DNA of 64,000 nucleotides from Ideonella alba (GTDB lineage: Bacteria > Pseudomonadota > Gammaproteobacteria > Burkholderiales > Burkholderiaceae_C): NCBI RefSeq assembly GCF_018069875.1, contig NZ_JAGQDF010000001.1, positions 186,001 through 250,000 on the forward strand, read 5' to 3'. The notes under the pieces are model-generated. The model was not told the origin of the DNA. It did no database searches and saw only the letters and a list, made by a program, of their open reading frames with translations. Below are positions 34,428 through 45,429 of the stretch, in pieces (position 1 is the stretch's first letter; every line of letters begins with the position of its first letter). The position numbers and the translations under genes were made by a program.

Positions 34428-35447
34428 ATGTCACCGAAGCGTCCCCGCCGCCAGCTCTGCCTGGCCGTCCTCGGCCCGTGCCTGACGTCCGGCCTCGCCT
34501 GGGCCCAGCCGGCCTGGCCGCCCGCCCCTGAGGCGCCGCATGATGCGCGGGCCTGGGTGGGCCGCAGCCAGGAGGCCGCGGCCCACCGCAACTACCAGGG
34601 CACGCTGGTGGTCAGCGTCAATGGCCTGTCCAGCGCCTCGCGGCTGGTGCATTACAGCGACGGGAACCAGCAGGCCGAACGCATCGAGTGGCTGGACGGT
34701 GAGAGCCGCCTGATGATCCGCGTCAACGAGGTCCAGCACACGCTGTGGCCGCGCTCGCGCCTGGCCGTGGTCGAGTCGCGCGATGCCCGCAGCGCCTTTC
34801 CGGCGGTCTTTGCCGCCGGCGTGCGGCAGGTGCTGGAGTCCTACGAATGGCGCCGCATCGGCCGCGACCGCGTCGCCGGGCTGGACGCCGAGGTCGTGCT
34901 GATGCGCGCCCGCGATCCGCTGCGCTACAGCCAGCGCCTGTGGTCCGAGCTCAACAGCGGTCTGCTGCTGCGCGCCGAAATCCTGGCCCCCAGCGGCCAG
35001 GTGCTGGAGTCGGTCGGATTCACCGAGGTGGCGCTGGGCGTGCGGCCGCAGATCGATGCGCTGCAGGCACCGCTGCGCCAGCTCGACAACTACCGCGTCG
35101 CCAAGGCCACCGCGCTGCCGGTGCGCCTGGAGGCCGAAGGCTGGCAACTGGGTGCGCTGCCGGCCGGCTTTCGCGAACTGCATTGCGTGCGCCGCGTGCT
35201 GGGGCCCGCCAATGAGCCGAACGCCCCGGTGGTGCTGCAGGCCATCTACGGTGACGGCCTGACCCATGTGTCGGTGTTCATTGAACCTCTTCAGCCCGAG
35301 CGACACCAACCCCGGGCCAGCGCTCCGGTCGGTGCCACCAGCACCCTGACCCTGCGCCGTGACACCTACTGGATCACTCTGGTCGGCGACGTGCCGGCCG
35401 AGACCCTCCAGCGCTTCGGCGAGGCCCTGGTCCGGCGACGGCCCTGA
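34428..35447 (+). CDS. rseB: sigma-E regulatory protein RseB/MucB
   Basis: A 339-residue periplasmic protein with a signal peptide (about residues 1-26, LCLAVLGPCLTSGLAWAQ). The mature part has RNYQGTLVVS and HYSDGNQQAERIEWLDG, typical of MucB/RseB, and a C-terminal domain with WITLVGDVPAETLQRFGEAL. RseB protects RseA from site-1 cleavage and senses lipids or lipopolysaccharide. ATG 34428 places the signal peptide correctly; the open frame continues upstream without signal features. Confidence 0.9.
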   Translation: MSPKRPRRQLCLAVLGPCLTSGLAWAQPAWPPAPEAPHDARAWVGRSQEAAAHRNYQGTLVVSVNGLSSASRLVHYSDGNQQAERIEWLDGESRLMIRVNEVQHTLWPRSRLAVVESRDARSAFPAVFAAGVRQVLESYEWRRIGRDRVAGLDAEVVLMRARDPLRYSQRLWSELNSGLLLRAEILAPSGQVLESVGFTEVALGVRPQIDALQAPLRQLDNYRVAKATALPVRLEAEGWQLGALPAGFRELHCVRRVLGPANEPNAPVVLQAIYGDGLTHVSVFIEPLQPERHQPRASAPVGATSTLTLRRDTYWITLVGDVPAETLQRFGEALVRRRP

Positions 35448-35513
35448 CCTTGGCCGCCCGACCGCCTTGCCGACCTTCCCTGGTCTGCCCACTGTGATGT
35501 TCAAGGAGTTCTG

Positions 35514-36965
35514 ATGTCGACGATGTCCCTCGCCTCGCCCCTGCCGCGCGTGCGCCGTACGCTGTCGGCCGCGGCGCTGCTGTGCGCCGCCACGCTGGCG
35601 GTGTACGCACCCGAGGTGCCTGCCCAGGTGCGCCCGGGGCCCGATTTCACCGAGCTGGTCGAGCAGACCAGTCCGTCGGTGGTCAACATCCGCACCAGCG
35701 AGAAAGCCAAGATCGGCAACCGCGGCTCGCAGCAGCTCGATCCCGGCATGGAGGAGTTCCTGCGCCGCTTCGGCATCCCGGTGCCCAACGGCCGCTCGCC
35801 GCGGGGCAACGAGGACGACGCGCCGCAGCGCCGCGGCGTGGGCTCGGGCTTCATCCTGACGGCCGACGGCCTGATCATGACCAACGCCCATGTGGTGGAC
35901 GGCGCCGACGAACTGATCGTCACGCTCACCGACAAGCGCGAGTTCAAGGCCAAGCTGATCGGCGCTGACGCGCGCACCGACGTGGCTGTGGTCAAGATCG
36001 AGGCCAACGGCCTGCCCGCGGTGAAGATCGGCGACGTCAGCCGGCTGAAGGTGGGCGAGTGGGTGATGGCGATCGGCTCGCCCTTCAACCTGGAGAACAC
36101 CGTGACCGCCGGCATCGTCAGCGCCAAGCAGCGCGACACCGGCGACTACCTGCCCTTCATCCAGACCGACGTGGCGATCAACCCCGGCAACTCCGGCGGT
36201 CCGCTGCTGAACATGCGCGGCGAGGTGGTGGGCATCAACTCCCAGATCTACAGCCCCTCAGGCGGCTACGCCGGCATCTCGTTCGCCATTCCCATCGACG
36301 AGGCGATGCGCGTGGCCGACCAGCTGCGCAGCAATGGCCGCGTGGTGCGGGGCCGCATCGGCGTGCGCATTGCGCCGGTGAGCAAGGACGTGGCCGAGTC
36401 GCTGGGCCTGGGCAAGAACCAGGGCGCGCTGGTGCAGGGTGTCGAGCCCGGCACGCCGGCCGAGAAGGCGGGCGTCGAGGCGGGCGACATCATCACCAAG
36501 GTCGACGGCAAGCCGGTCGAGCGCTCGGTTGATCTGCCGCGCATCATCGGCGGCACCAAGCCGGGCACCAAGCTGCCGATCACCGTGTTCCGCCGCGGCA
36601 CGGCCAAGGACCTGGTGGTCACCGTGGCCGAGCTGGAGCCCGACACCAAGACCAGCAAGGCCCCGGCCGAGCCGGCCTCGTCGCCGGTGAAGTCGGCCCT
36701 GGGCCTGACGGTCAGCGACTTGGGCGAGGCCGCGCGCAAGGAGCTGAAGATCAAGGGCGGCGTCAAGGTCGAGTCGGTCGACGGCGCGGCAGCGCGGGCC
36801 GGTCTGCGCGAGGGTGATGTGCTGCTGCAGATCGACAACGCGGACATCACCGACGCCAAGCAGTTCACCGCCCTGGTGGCCAAGCTGGACAAGAACAAGG
36901 CGGTCTCGGTGCTGGCCCGCCGTGGCGACTGGGTCAGCTACTACGTGATCCGGCCCACCAAGTGA
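35514..36965 (+). CDS. mucD: DegP/MucD-type periplasmic serine protease
   Basis: A 483-residue Do-family (HtrA) protease with a signal peptide (about residues 1-38). The catalytic triad is H126 in MTNAHVVDG, D156 in ARTDVAVV and S227 in NPGNSGGP. Two PDZ domains follow, around VSKDVAESLGLGKNQGALVQ and LGEAARKELKIKGGVKVESV. It degrades or refolds damaged envelope proteins and is probably controlled by the rpoE genes upstream in the same operon. Named mucD by position after rseB. Confidence 0.93.
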   Translation: MSTMSLASPLPRVRRTLSAAALLCAATLAVYAPEVPAQVRPGPDFTELVEQTSPSVVNIRTSEKAKIGNRGSQQLDPGMEEFLRRFGIPVPNGRSPRGNEDDAPQRRGVGSGFILTADGLIMTNAHVVDGADELIVTLTDKREFKAKLIGADARTDVAVVKIEANGLPAVKIGDVSRLKVGEWVMAIGSPFNLENTVTAGIVSAKQRDTGDYLPFIQTDVAINPGNSGGPLLNMRGEVVGINSQIYSPSGGYAGISFAIPIDEAMRVADQLRSNGRVVRGRIGVRIAPVSKDVAESLGLGKNQGALVQGVEPGTPAEKAGVEAGDIITKVDGKPVERSVDLPRIIGGTKPGTKLPITVFRRGTAKDLVVTVAELEPDTKTSKAPAEPASSPVKSALGLTVSDLGEAARKELKIKGGVKVESVDGAAARAGLREGDVLLQIDNADITDAKQFTALVAKLDKNKAVSVLARRGDWVSYYVIRPTK

Positions 36966-36971
36966 TCGGTG

Positions 36972-36995
36972 CGCGGGCCGCCGCCGCGGCCCGCG
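36972..36995 (+). terminator. GC-rich hairpin after mucD
   Basis: A perfect 10-bp stem, CGCGGGCCGC with GCGGCCCGCG, and a 4-base loop, seven bases after the mucD stop codon. It lacks a T-run, so it may act with Rho or protect the 3' end rather than terminate alone. Confidence 0.45.
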
Positions 36996-37221
36996 AAGCC
37001 GGCGGTCATCACCCAAGTGGAAGCCTGGGTCTTTTCACTTGGCGGGATGCCCGCCCTGCGAGTCCGGTCATGGGTGTCAATAGTGAGTATTCGCTGACTT
37101 TTGAAGCTCCCGGCATTGACGCTGCCGAGCGCTACAATAGGGCCCGTTTCGACGCTGTTTAGGCGCTTGTTTCGCAATAGCCCACGGTCCGTCACGCTGC
37201 GATCGCCCGGCATCCGGGCAA

Positions 37222-37241
37222 TGTGCATAAGCTGTGGATAA
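37222..37241 (-). promoter_or_regulatory. tandem DnaA-box-like sites upstream of lepA
   Basis: TGTGGATAA (37233-37241) is the exact reverse complement of the DnaA consensus TTATCCACA. TGTGCATAA (37222-37230) differs by one base, is in the same orientation and lies only two bases away. They may be DnaA-binding sites affecting transcription in this gap. Confidence 0.45.
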
Positions 37242-37311
37242 ATACGCTGTTGGCGACCTGCAACGACGCCTGGGCGAACAAATTCGCGGCTTGCGGCGGG
37301 GGCCTTTTGGC

Positions 37312-37317
37312 TACAAT
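37312..37317 (+). promoter_or_regulatory. -10 element for candidate small RNA
   Basis: TACAAT in the context GGCTACAATG is a good -10. TTGCGG (37291-37296) is a partial -35 at a short 15-bp spacing. A matching GCTACAAT occurs at 37131-37138, so there may be tandem promoters. Confidence 0.4.
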
Positions 37318-37323
37318 GAAGGC

Positions 37324-37387
37324 CCAACAAGCAGTTGCCATACGTTTTGTTGGAAGGCGCGTCTCACCTTGGACGTGCCTTTTTTTT
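37324..37387 (+). ncRNA. candidate small RNA or attenuated leader upstream of lepA
   Basis: About 64 nt following a TACAAT -10. The first hairpin pairs CCAACAA (37324-37330) with TTGTTGG (37347-37353). The second is a terminator-type hairpin followed by eight T residues. No ribosome-binding site or convincing peptide is present. It could be an independent short RNA or an attenuator controlling entry into the lepA-lepB-rnc operon. I do not recognise it as a known RNA family. Confidence 0.45.
37354..37387 (+). terminator. strong intrinsic terminator
   Basis: A 10-bp stem, AAGGCGCGTC (37354-37363) with GACGTGCCTT (37372-37381) including one G-U pair, an 8-base loop, and an eight-T run (37380-37387). 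It is the clearest plus-strand intrinsic terminator in the window. It lies about 390 bp after mucD and 98 bp before lepA. Confidence 0.85.
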
Positions 37388-37396
37388 AGCTCCTAC

Positions 37397-37422
37397 CGGA
37401 CGCCCGCCAGACGGGGCGTCCG
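37397..37422 (+). promoter_or_regulatory. hairpin in the lepA leader
   Basis: A 9-bp perfect stem, CGGACGCCC with GGGCGTCCG, and an 8-base loop, 63 bases before the lepA start. No T-run. It would be in the lepA leader RNA if transcription reads through the terminator or starts between the two. Confidence 0.35.
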
Positions 37423-37485
37423 ACGCCTCCGACGGACCCGCGTCACCACCCCGGCGGTGACCGCTCCAGGCGCCCAGATCTCCCC

Positions 37486-39294
<1,809 letters not shown>

Positions 39295-39314
39295 CCACCC
39301 CGACACTGCCCTTC

Positions 39315-40283
39315 ATGAGCCAACTCACCGCTGCGCTGTTTGCCCTGCTGGCCGCCTACCTGGCGGGCTGGTACCTCGATGCCTGGCACGGCAACTTCGC
39401 CCTGCTGCTGTTCGTGCTGACCGCGGTCACCTTCGTCTACTGGCTGGCCGAGCGGCTGCGCTTCAAGCCCGCGCGTGAAGCCGCGGTGCAGCAACTCGAG
39501 AGCCAGGACAGCGCCCGACGGGCCGAGCTGGCCCGGCTGGGCATCGACAAGGTCGACGGCAACCTCGACGAGGCCCGCGCCAAGCTGCTGGCCCAGCCCT
39601 GGTGGCTGGACTGGACCGCCGGGCTGTTCCCGGTGATCCTGGTGGTCTTCGTGCTGCGCTCGTTCCTTTTCGAGCCCTTCAAGATCCCGTCGGGCTCGAT
39701 GATTCCCACGCTGGTGGTGGGCGACCTGATCCTGGTGAACAAGTTCCACTACGGCGTGCGACTGCCGGTGATCAACAAGAAGATCATCGCCAACCACGAG
39801 CCGCAGCGCGGCGACGTGATGGTCTTCCGCTACCCGGTGGACACGCGCATCGACTTCATCAAGCGTGTGGTGGGCGTTCCCGGCGACGAGGTCTCCTACC
39901 TGAACGCCGAGCTGCGGATCAACGGCCAGCTGGTGCCCAGCGCCGCGCAGCCCGACGCCTACGACGACGAATCGATGCGCTACATGGCGCGCTTCAGCGA
40001 AAAGCTGGGCGACGTCGAGCACCGCATCCAGCGCTTCAAGCAGGTGCTGCCCTTCAACCCGATGCAGGTGCGCGACTTCCCAGGCAAGGACCAGTGCCGC
40101 TACAGTGCCGAGGGCTTCGTCTGCAAGGTGCCGCCGGGCCACTACTTCATGATGGGCGACAACCGGGACAACTCCGAGGATTCGCGCTACTGGGGCTTCG
40201 TGCCCGACGAGAACATCGTCGGCCGTGCCTTCTTCGTCTGGATGAACTTCTCCAGCCTGGGGCGCATCGGCGCCTTCCGCTGA
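39315..40283 (+). CDS. lepB: signal peptidase I
   Basis: A 322-residue inner-membrane serine protease cleaving Sec and Tat signal peptides. It has two N-terminal membrane segments (about 5-20 and 25-44), a third hydrophobic stretch near 103-118, catalytic S128 in IPSGSMIPTL and the general base K183 in DFIKRVVGVPGD. The C-terminal box GDNRDNSEDSRYWGFVP is present. It is cotranscribed with lepA (20 bp gap), the standard proteobacterial order. Confidence 0.96.
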   Translation: MSQLTAALFALLAAYLAGWYLDAWHGNFALLLFVLTAVTFVYWLAERLRFKPAREAAVQQLESQDSARRAELARLGIDKVDGNLDEARAKLLAQPWWLDWTAGLFPVILVVFVLRSFLFEPFKIPSGSMIPTLVVGDLILVNKFHYGVRLPVINKKIIANHEPQRGDVMVFRYPVDTRIDFIKRVVGVPGDEVSYLNAELRINGQLVPSAAQPDAYDDESMRYMARFSEKLGDVEHRIQRFKQVLPFNPMQVRDFPGKDQCRYSAEGFVCKVPPGHYFMMGDNRDNSEDSRYWGFVPDENIVGRAFFVWMNFSSLGRIGAFR

Positions 40284-40306
40284 GCTCACTGCAGGAGCAC
40301 GACACG

Positions 40307-40672
40307 ATGCGACATTCCCGCCGTTGTGGACAACTGGGCATGGGCCTGTTCGGGATGCTGTTCCTGGCGATCCTGATCGCCTTCATCGGCCTGGTGGCGG
40401 TGCGCGTGCTGCCGACGATCAACGAATACCTGACGATCGAAAAGGCGGTGAAGAAGGTGCTCGACGAGAACCCGGGCTCGGTGCCGGCGATCCGCACCGC
40501 CTTTGACCGCCAGAAGGACATCGAGTACTCGATCTCCTCGATCTCGGGCTCTGACCTCGAGGTCAGCCAGCAGGGCGACAAGACCACCGTCAGCTACGCC
40601 TACGAGCGCGAGGTGCCGGTGATCGAGCCGGTCTTCCTGCTGATCAAGTACAAGGGCAGCCACACGAAGTGA
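40307..40672 (+). CDS. DUF4845 membrane protein
   Basis: A 121-residue protein with one N-terminal membrane segment ([26 protein letters not shown], about 11-36), then a small soluble domain with [17 protein letters not shown] and [21 protein letters not shown]. This matches the DUF4845 family found between lepB and rnc in beta- and gammaproteobacteria; its function is unknown. Its stop overlaps the GTG start of rnc. Confidence 0.85.
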   Translation: MRHSRRCGQLGMGLFGMLFLAILIAFIGLVAVRVLPTINEYLTIEKAVKKVLDENPGSVPAIRTAFDRQKDIEYSISSISGSDLEVSQQGDKTTVSYAYEREVPVIEPVFLLIKYKGSHTK

Positions 40673-41382
40673 GCGGCCCCACCCGCCCGCGCGAACCCGG
40701 CATGGACACGCCCCTCGAGCTGCTGCAGCAACGGCTGGACTACCGGTTCAGGGACCCCGCACTGCTGCAGCGGGCGCTGACCCACCGCAGCTTCGGCAGC
40801 GGCCACAACGAGCGCCTGGAATTCCTGGGCGACGCGGTGCTGAACCTCACCGTCTCGCACCTGCTGTTCGAGCGCTTTGGCGAATCGGCCGAGGGCGACC
40901 TCACCCGCGTGCGCGCCCACCTGGTGCGCGAGGACAGCCTGCACCGCGCCGCGCTGCAGCTGGGCCTGCCGCAGGTGCTGCGCCTGTCCGAGGGCGAGGC
41001 CCGTGGCGGCGGCGCCCAGCGCCCCTCGATCCTGGCCGATGCCGCCGAAGCGGTGATCGGTGCGGTCTACCTGGATGGCGGCTTCGACGCCGCCCGCGCC
41101 CTGGTGGCGGCGCTGTTCGGCGAGCTGATCCTGGGCACCAGCGTCGACGCCTGGCGCAAGGACGCCAAGACCGAATTGCAGGAATGGCTGCAGGCCCGCC
41201 GCCATCCCGTGCCCGAATACCACATCACCGCCACCCGCGGCCAGGCCCATGCCCAGATCTTCGAGGTCGAGTGCCGGGTGCCGGCGCTGGGCCGGCATGC
41301 GGTGGGCGAGGGCCGCTCGCGCCGCGCTGCCGAGCAGGAAGCGGCGCGCCAGATGCTCGAGCTGCTGCTCGCCCAAGGCTGA
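40669..41382 (+). CDS. rnc: ribonuclease III
   Basis: A 237-residue (or 226-residue) double-strand-specific endonuclease processing rRNA and mRNA. The catalytic signature is [17 protein letters not shown], with the second acidic site in [19 protein letters not shown]. The C-terminal double-stranded RNA-binding domain begins [23 protein letters not shown] 40669 overlaps the upstream stop (GTGA); ATG 40702 is the alternative and nearer the conserved start of the family. Confidence 0.95.
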   Translation: MSGPTRPREPGMDTPLELLQQRLDYRFRDPALLQRALTHRSFGSGHNERLEFLGDAVLNLTVSHLLFERFGESAEGDLTRVRAHLVREDSLHRAALQLGLPQVLRLSEGEARGGGAQRPSILADAAEAVIGAVYLDGGFDAARALVAALFGELILGTSVDAWRKDAKTELQEWLQARRHPVPEYHITATRGQAHAQIFEVECRVPALGRHAVGEGRSRRAAEQEAARQMLELLLAQG

Positions 41383-41387
41383 AGTCC

Positions 41388-42293
41388 ATGTCCGACCACC
41401 CTGATCCCGCGCAGCGCTGCGGTCTGATCGCCATCATCGGCCGACCCAATGTGGGCAAGTCCACGCTGATGAATGCGCTGGTCGGCCAGAAGATCAGCAT
41501 CACCTCCAAGAAGGCCCAGACCACGCGCCACCGCATCACCGGTGTGCGCACCGTGGGCGCGGCGCAGTTCGTCTTCGTCGACACGCCCGGCTTCCAGATG
41601 AAGCACGCCACGGCGCTGAACCGCACGCTCAACCGCACCGTGCAGTCCACCCTGGCCGATGTCGATGTGGTGCTGTTCCTGGTCGAGGCCGGGCGCTTTG
41701 GCATGGACGACGCCAAGGTGCTGTCGCTGGTGCCCGAGGGCAAGCCCTGCGTGCTGCTGGCCAACAAGCTCGACGAGGTCAAGCGCCGCGCCGACCTGCT
41801 GCCCTGGCTCAAGAGCATGCAGGAGCGCCACGCGTTTGCCGAGTTCGTGCCGATGTCGGCGCAGAAGAAGGCCGATGTCGACCGCCTCTTCGGCATCCTC
41901 GAGCCCTACCTGCCCGAGCAGGACTGGTACTACGACGAGGACATGCTGACCGACCGCAGCGAGAAGTTCCTCGCCAGCGAGATCATCCGCGAGAAGCTCT
42001 TTCGTCTGACCGGCGACGAGCTGCCCTACACCTCCACCGTGGTCATCGACCAGTGGCTGGAGGAAGAGGGCGGGGCCAAGCGCCGCATCGGCGCGAGCAT
42101 CATCGTCGAGCGCGACGCCCACAAGGGCATGATCATCGGCGCCGGCGGCGAGCGGCTCAAGCGCATCGGCTCGGAGGCGCGCCAGGAGATGGAGCACCTG
42201 ATGGAGGCCCATGTCTTCCTGGAGCTGTGGGTCAAGGTGCGCTCAGGCTGGGCCGACAGCGAGGAACACCTGCGCTCCTACGGCTACGAATGA
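41388..42293 (+). CDS. era: GTPase Era
   Basis: A 301-residue GTPase for 16S rRNA maturation. G1 is GRPNVGKS (18-25), with the switch region [13 protein letters not shown]3 FVDTPGF and G4 LANKLDEV. The C-terminal KH RNA-binding domain has [20 protein letters not shown]. It follows rnc by five bases and overlaps recO by ATGA, the usual rnc-era-recO operon. Confidence 0.97.
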   Translation: MSDHPDPAQRCGLIAIIGRPNVGKSTLMNALVGQKISITSKKAQTTRHRITGVRTVGAAQFVFVDTPGFQMKHATALNRTLNRTVQSTLADVDVVLFLVEAGRFGMDDAKVLSLVPEGKPCVLLANKLDEVKRRADLLPWLKSMQERHAFAEFVPMSAQKKADVDRLFGILEPYLPEQDWYYDEDMLTDRSEKFLASEIIREKLFRLTGDELPYTSTVVIDQWLEEEGGAKRRIGASIIVERDAHKGMIIGAGGERLKRIGSEARQEMEHLMEAHVFLELWVKVRSGWADSEEHLRSYGYE

Positions 42294-43093
42294 AGCCGCG
42301 CTCGGCGCCCACGCCGGCCTTCGTGCTGCACCGCTACGACTGGAGCGAAACCAGCCTGATCCTGGACCTGTTCACGCGCGAGCGCGGCCGGGTCACCGTG
42401 GCCGCCAAGGGGGCCAAGCGGCCGTATTCGCAGCTGCGGCCGGTGCTGCTGCCCTTCCAGCGCCTGATGGCGCTGCTGAGCCAGCCCAAGGGCGAGGAGC
42501 CGGTCGACATCTTCACGCTGCGCAGCGCCGAGTGGGCGGGTGGCGCGCCGATGCTGCAGGGCGCGGCGCTGTTCAGCGGTTTCTACCTCAATGAGCTGCT
42601 GATCAAGCTGCTGCCGCGGGGCGACGCCCACCTGGTGCTCTTCGACGCCTATGCCCACACCTTGCCCGCGCTGTCGCTGGCCGACCCCACGCTGACCCCG
42701 GCCGCGCTGCGCGCCTTCGAGGTGGTGCTGCTGCGCGAGCTGGGCCTGCTGCCGCAGCTCGACCGCACCGGCACGCGCGACCAGCAGCTCGACGAGGCGG
42801 CGCTGTACATGCTGCGGCCCGAGCTGGGCGTGCTGCCCTACGCCCATGGCGACGCACCGATCCGCGGCGCCACGCTGCTGGCGATGCAGCAGGCGCTGGA
42901 CCAGGGCGATCTGCCCGCGCTGCAGGCCGCGGCGGCCGAGGCCTTGCCAGCCCTCAAGCTGACCCTGCGCCAGTGGCTGCACTACCATCTGGGCTCGGCC
43001 CGGCTGCGCACCCGCGAGGTGATGCTGGCCTCCCAACAACTCGTGGAGCGGCCCGACGCACCGGCCGCCGCCCCCGAAGACTCCGTGCCATGA
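42290..43093 (+). CDS. recO: DNA repair protein RecO
   Basis: A 267-residue RecFOR-pathway protein that loads RecA on SSB-coated single-stranded DNA. The N-terminal OB fold includes [35 protein letters not shown]. The helical C-terminal domain starts near [15 protein letters not shown]. The four zinc cysteines found in some RecO proteins are absent, as in many proteobacteria. Both ends overlap neighbours by ATGA. Confidence 0.94.
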   Translation: MKPRSAPTPAFVLHRYDWSETSLILDLFTRERGRVTVAAKGAKRPYSQLRPVLLPFQRLMALLSQPKGEEPVDIFTLRSAEWAGGAPMLQGAALFSGFYLNELLIKLLPRGDAHLVLFDAYAHTLPALSLADPTLTPAALRAFEVVLLRELGLLPQLDRTGTRDQQLDEAALYMLRPELGVLPYAHGDAPIRGATLLAMQQALDQGDLPALQAAAAEALPALKLTLRQWLHYHLGSARLRTREVMLASQQLVERPDAPAAAPEDSVP

Positions 43094-43878
43094 ACCCTCT
43101 TGTCGCCCCGGATGCCGGCACCGCGCTGTCGGTCAACCTGAACAAGGTCGCGCTGCTGCGCAACACCCGCCACCTGGGCATCCCCAGCGTGCTGCGCGCG
43201 GCCGAGCTGGTCCTGCAGGCCGGTGCCGACGGCATCACCGTCCACCCGCGGCCCGACGAGCGCCACATCCGCGGCAGCGATGTGCATGAGCTGGCCGCGC
43301 TGCTGCGCCGCGACTGGCCGCACATCGAATACAACATCGAGGGCAACCCGCTGCACAACCTGATGGATTTCATCCGCAGCGTGCGCCCGCACCAGGCCAC
43401 CTTCGTGCCCGACAGCGTCGGCCAGTTCACCTCCGACCACGGCTGGAATCTGCCGGCCGATGCCGACACCCTGCGCCCGCTGATCGACGAGTGCCATGCG
43501 CTGGGCGTGCGTGTCAGCCTCTTCATGGACCCGCTGCCCGAGGCCATGGCCCATGCCCGCGCGGTGGGTGCGGACCGGGTGGAGCTCTACACCGAAAGCT
43601 ACGCCAGCGCCTGCGGCACGCCGCAGGAGGCCGCGGTGCGCGCGCAGTTCGCGGCCGCCGCGCAGGCGGCGCTGGCCGTCGGTCTGGGCGTCAATGCCGG
43701 CCACGACCTGAACCGCGACAACCTGGGCGCCTTCCTGCGCGAGGTGCCTGGCGTGCAGGAGGTCTCGATCGGCCATGCGCTGATCGCCGATGCGCTGGAG
43801 CTGGGCTATGGCGCCACCATCCGCGACTACCAGCGGGTGATCCGCGAGGCCCATGCGCCAGGGGCCCACGGGCGCTGA
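43090..43878 (+). CDS. pdxJ: pyridoxine 5'-phosphate synthase
   Basis: A 262-residue TIM-barrel enzyme making pyridoxine 5'-phosphate. Key motifs are [15 protein letters not shown] at the start, [21 protein letters not shown] near residue 48, [16 protein letters not shown] and [20 protein letters not shown]. It is encoded directly after recO with a 4-bp overlap, the common proteobacterial order recO-pdxJ-acpS. Confidence 0.96.
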   Translation: MNPLVAPDAGTALSVNLNKVALLRNTRHLGIPSVLRAAELVLQAGADGITVHPRPDERHIRGSDVHELAALLRRDWPHIEYNIEGNPLHNLMDFIRSVRPHQATFVPDSVGQFTSDHGWNLPADADTLRPLIDECHALGVRVSLFMDPLPEAMAHARAVGADRVELYTESYASACGTPQEAAVRAQFAAAAQAALAVGLGVNAGHDLNRDNLGAFLREVPGVQEVSIGHALIADALELGYGATIRDYQRVIREAHAPGAHGR

Positions 43879-43885
43879 GCGGGCC

Positions 43886-44293
43886 ATGGCGGTCTACGGC
43901 ATCGGCACCGACATCTGCGACCTGCGCCGCATCGCCCGCGTGCTGGAACGCAAGGGCGACCGCTTCGCCCAGAAGACGCTGGGCCCCACCGAGTGGCTGG
44001 TGTTCCAGCATCGCCGCGCGCGCGAGGCCTCGCGCGGGCTGGCCTACCTGGGCAGCCGCTTCTCGGCCAAGGAATCCTTCTCCAAGGCGATCGGCCTGGG
44101 CATGCGCATGCCGATGACCTGGCGCGCCTGCGAGATCCTCAACCACCCCAGCGGCCAGCCCTTCATTCGCCTGCATGGCGAGCTGGCCCACTGGTTCGCC
44201 GAGCGCCAACTGCAGGCGCATGTCACCCTCAGCGACGAGAGCGACTACACGGTCAGCTTCGTCGTCGTCGACACCCTTGCCGTCACGCCATGA
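43886..44293 (+). CDS. acpS: holo-[acyl-carrier-protein] synthase
   Basis: A 135-residue phosphopantetheinyl transferase activating AcpP. The magnesium-binding [11 protein letters not shown] (the aspartate at about residue 8) and [17 protein letters not shown] (with the Glu and Lys) are the two family motifs. ATG 43886 lies eight bases after pdxJ. It ends in an ATGA overlap with nagZ. It is functionally tied to the fab genes at 27-32 kb. Confidence 0.95.
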   Translation: MAVYGIGTDICDLRRIARVLERKGDRFAQKTLGPTEWLVFQHRRAREASRGLAYLGSRFSAKESFSKAIGLGMRMPMTWRACEILNHPSGQPFIRLHGELAHWFAERQLQAHVTLSDESDYTVSFVVVDTLAVTP

Positions 44294-45354
44294 GCCTTCA
44301 CGCCCCCGTCATCCTCGACATCGCCGGTCCCGAGCTGAGTGCCGCCGACCGCCGACGCCTGGCCCACCCGATGACCGGGGGCATGATCCTGTTCGGTCGT
44401 CACTGGACGAACCGCGCCCAGCTGACGCGGCTGGTGGCCGAGTGCAAGGCCATCCGGCCCGACCTGCTGGTCTGCGTGGACCATGAAGGCGGCCGCGTGC
44501 AGCGCTTTCGCACCGACGGCTTCACCCACCTGCCGCCGATGCGCCACTTCGGCCAGTGGTGGATGCGCGACCCGATGGCCGCCACCGATGCGGCGACCGC
44601 GGCCGGCTATGTGCTGGCCAGCGAGCTGCGCGCCTGCGGCGTGGACTTCAGCTTCACGCCGGTGCTGGACCTGGACCATGGCGGGAGCAGCGTGATCGGC
44701 GACCGCGCCTTCCACCGCGACGCGCGGGTGGTCACGATGCTGGCCAAGAGCCTGGCGCTGGGCCTGGCCCAGGCCGGCATGGCGCACTGCGGCAAGCACT
44801 TTCCCGGCCATGGTTTCGTGGCCGCCGACAGCCATCTGGCGGTGCCGTTGGACAAGCGCTCGCGCAAGGCCATCCTCACGGACGACGCCCAGCCCTACGC
44901 CTGGATGAGCAGCTCGCTCACCGCGGTGATGCCGGCGCATGTGGTCTATCCCCGGGTGGACAAGCGGCCAGCCGGTTTCTCCAGCGTCTGGCTGCAGGAC
45001 ATCCTGCGCGGCCAGCTGGGTTTCACCGGCGCCGTCTTTAGCGATGACCTCAGCATGGAGGGCGCGCGTTTCATCGAGGGCCGGGCGGTCAGCGCCACCG
45101 ACGCCGCGCTGGCGGCGCTGGAGGCCGGTTGCGACCTGGTGCTGCTGTGCAACCAGTCGGCGGTGGACGGCGGTCGGCCTCTGGACGAACTGCTCGACGG
45201 CCTGGGCGAAGCCCTGGCGCGCGGCCGCTGGGCCGCCAACCCGCACAGCGAGCGCCGACGCGTGGCCCTGCTGCCGCAGACCGATCCGCTGCCCTGGGAC
45301 GAGCTGATGCACCACGCGCCCTACCTGCGTGCGCTGGAGCGCCTGGGCAGCTGA
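44290..45354 (+). CDS. nagZ: beta-N-acetylhexosaminidase NagZ
   Basis: A 354-residue GH3 glycosidase of peptidoglycan recycling, removing GlcNAc from anhydromuropeptides in the cytosol. Family motifs include [28 protein letters not shown], the signature [15 protein letters not shown] with its catalytic histidine, and the nucleophile region [10 protein letters not shown]. No signal peptide is seen. It is the last gene of the lepA-lepB-rnc-era-recO-pdxJ-acpS-nagZ string and converges on rne. Confidence 0.94.
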   Translation: MSLHAPVILDIAGPELSAADRRRLAHPMTGGMILFGRHWTNRAQLTRLVAECKAIRPDLLVCVDHEGGRVQRFRTDGFTHLPPMRHFGQWWMRDPMAATDAATAAGYVLASELRACGVDFSFTPVLDLDHGGSSVIGDRAFHRDARVVTMLAKSLALGLAQAGMAHCGKHFPGHGFVAADSHLAVPLDKRSRKAILTDDAQPYAWMSSSLTAVMPAHVVYPRVDKRPAGFSSVWLQDILRGQLGFTGAVFSDDLSMEGARFIEGRAVSATDAALAALEAGCDLVLLCNQSAVDGGRPLDELLDGLGEALARGRWAANPHSERRRVALLPQTDPLPWDELMHHAPYLRALERLGS

Positions 45355-45380
45355 GGCGCTGCTCGGCACGCCCCGCAAGC

Positions 45381-45408
45381 ACAAGGGCCACCCGAGGGTG
45401 GCCCTTGT
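45381..45408. terminator. hairpin between convergent nagZ and rne
   Basis: A near-perfect inverted repeat, ACAAGGGCCACCC with GGGTGGCCCTTGT, around a two-base centre. It lies 26 bp after nagZ and 21 bp after the rne stop on the other strand, so it may serve both directions. Neither side has a long T-run. Confidence 0.6.
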
Positions 45409-45429
45409 TCATGGCGGCGCTGCCGTCCG

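Larger units (their letters stand above)
36966..37485. other. 520-bp non-coding region between mucD and lepA
   Basis: No convincing gene is present. It holds several structured elements, from left to right: a 10-bp GC hairpin, a smaller 6-bp hairpin (GGCGGG/CCCGCC, 37041-37055), a TACAAT hexamer (37133-37138), a small GCCCGG/CCGGGC hairpin (37205-37219), two DnaA-box-like sites, a second TACAAT (37312-37317), a two-hairpin element with an intrinsic terminator, and a 9-bp hairpin just before lepA. Composition is less GC-rich than the flanking genes. Confidence 0.7.

Noticed and set aside
37222-37241. Replication origin
   Set aside because: Only two DnaA boxes are present, with no unwinding region or dnaA/dnaN/gidA/parAB neighbours. 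I report the sites but not an origin.
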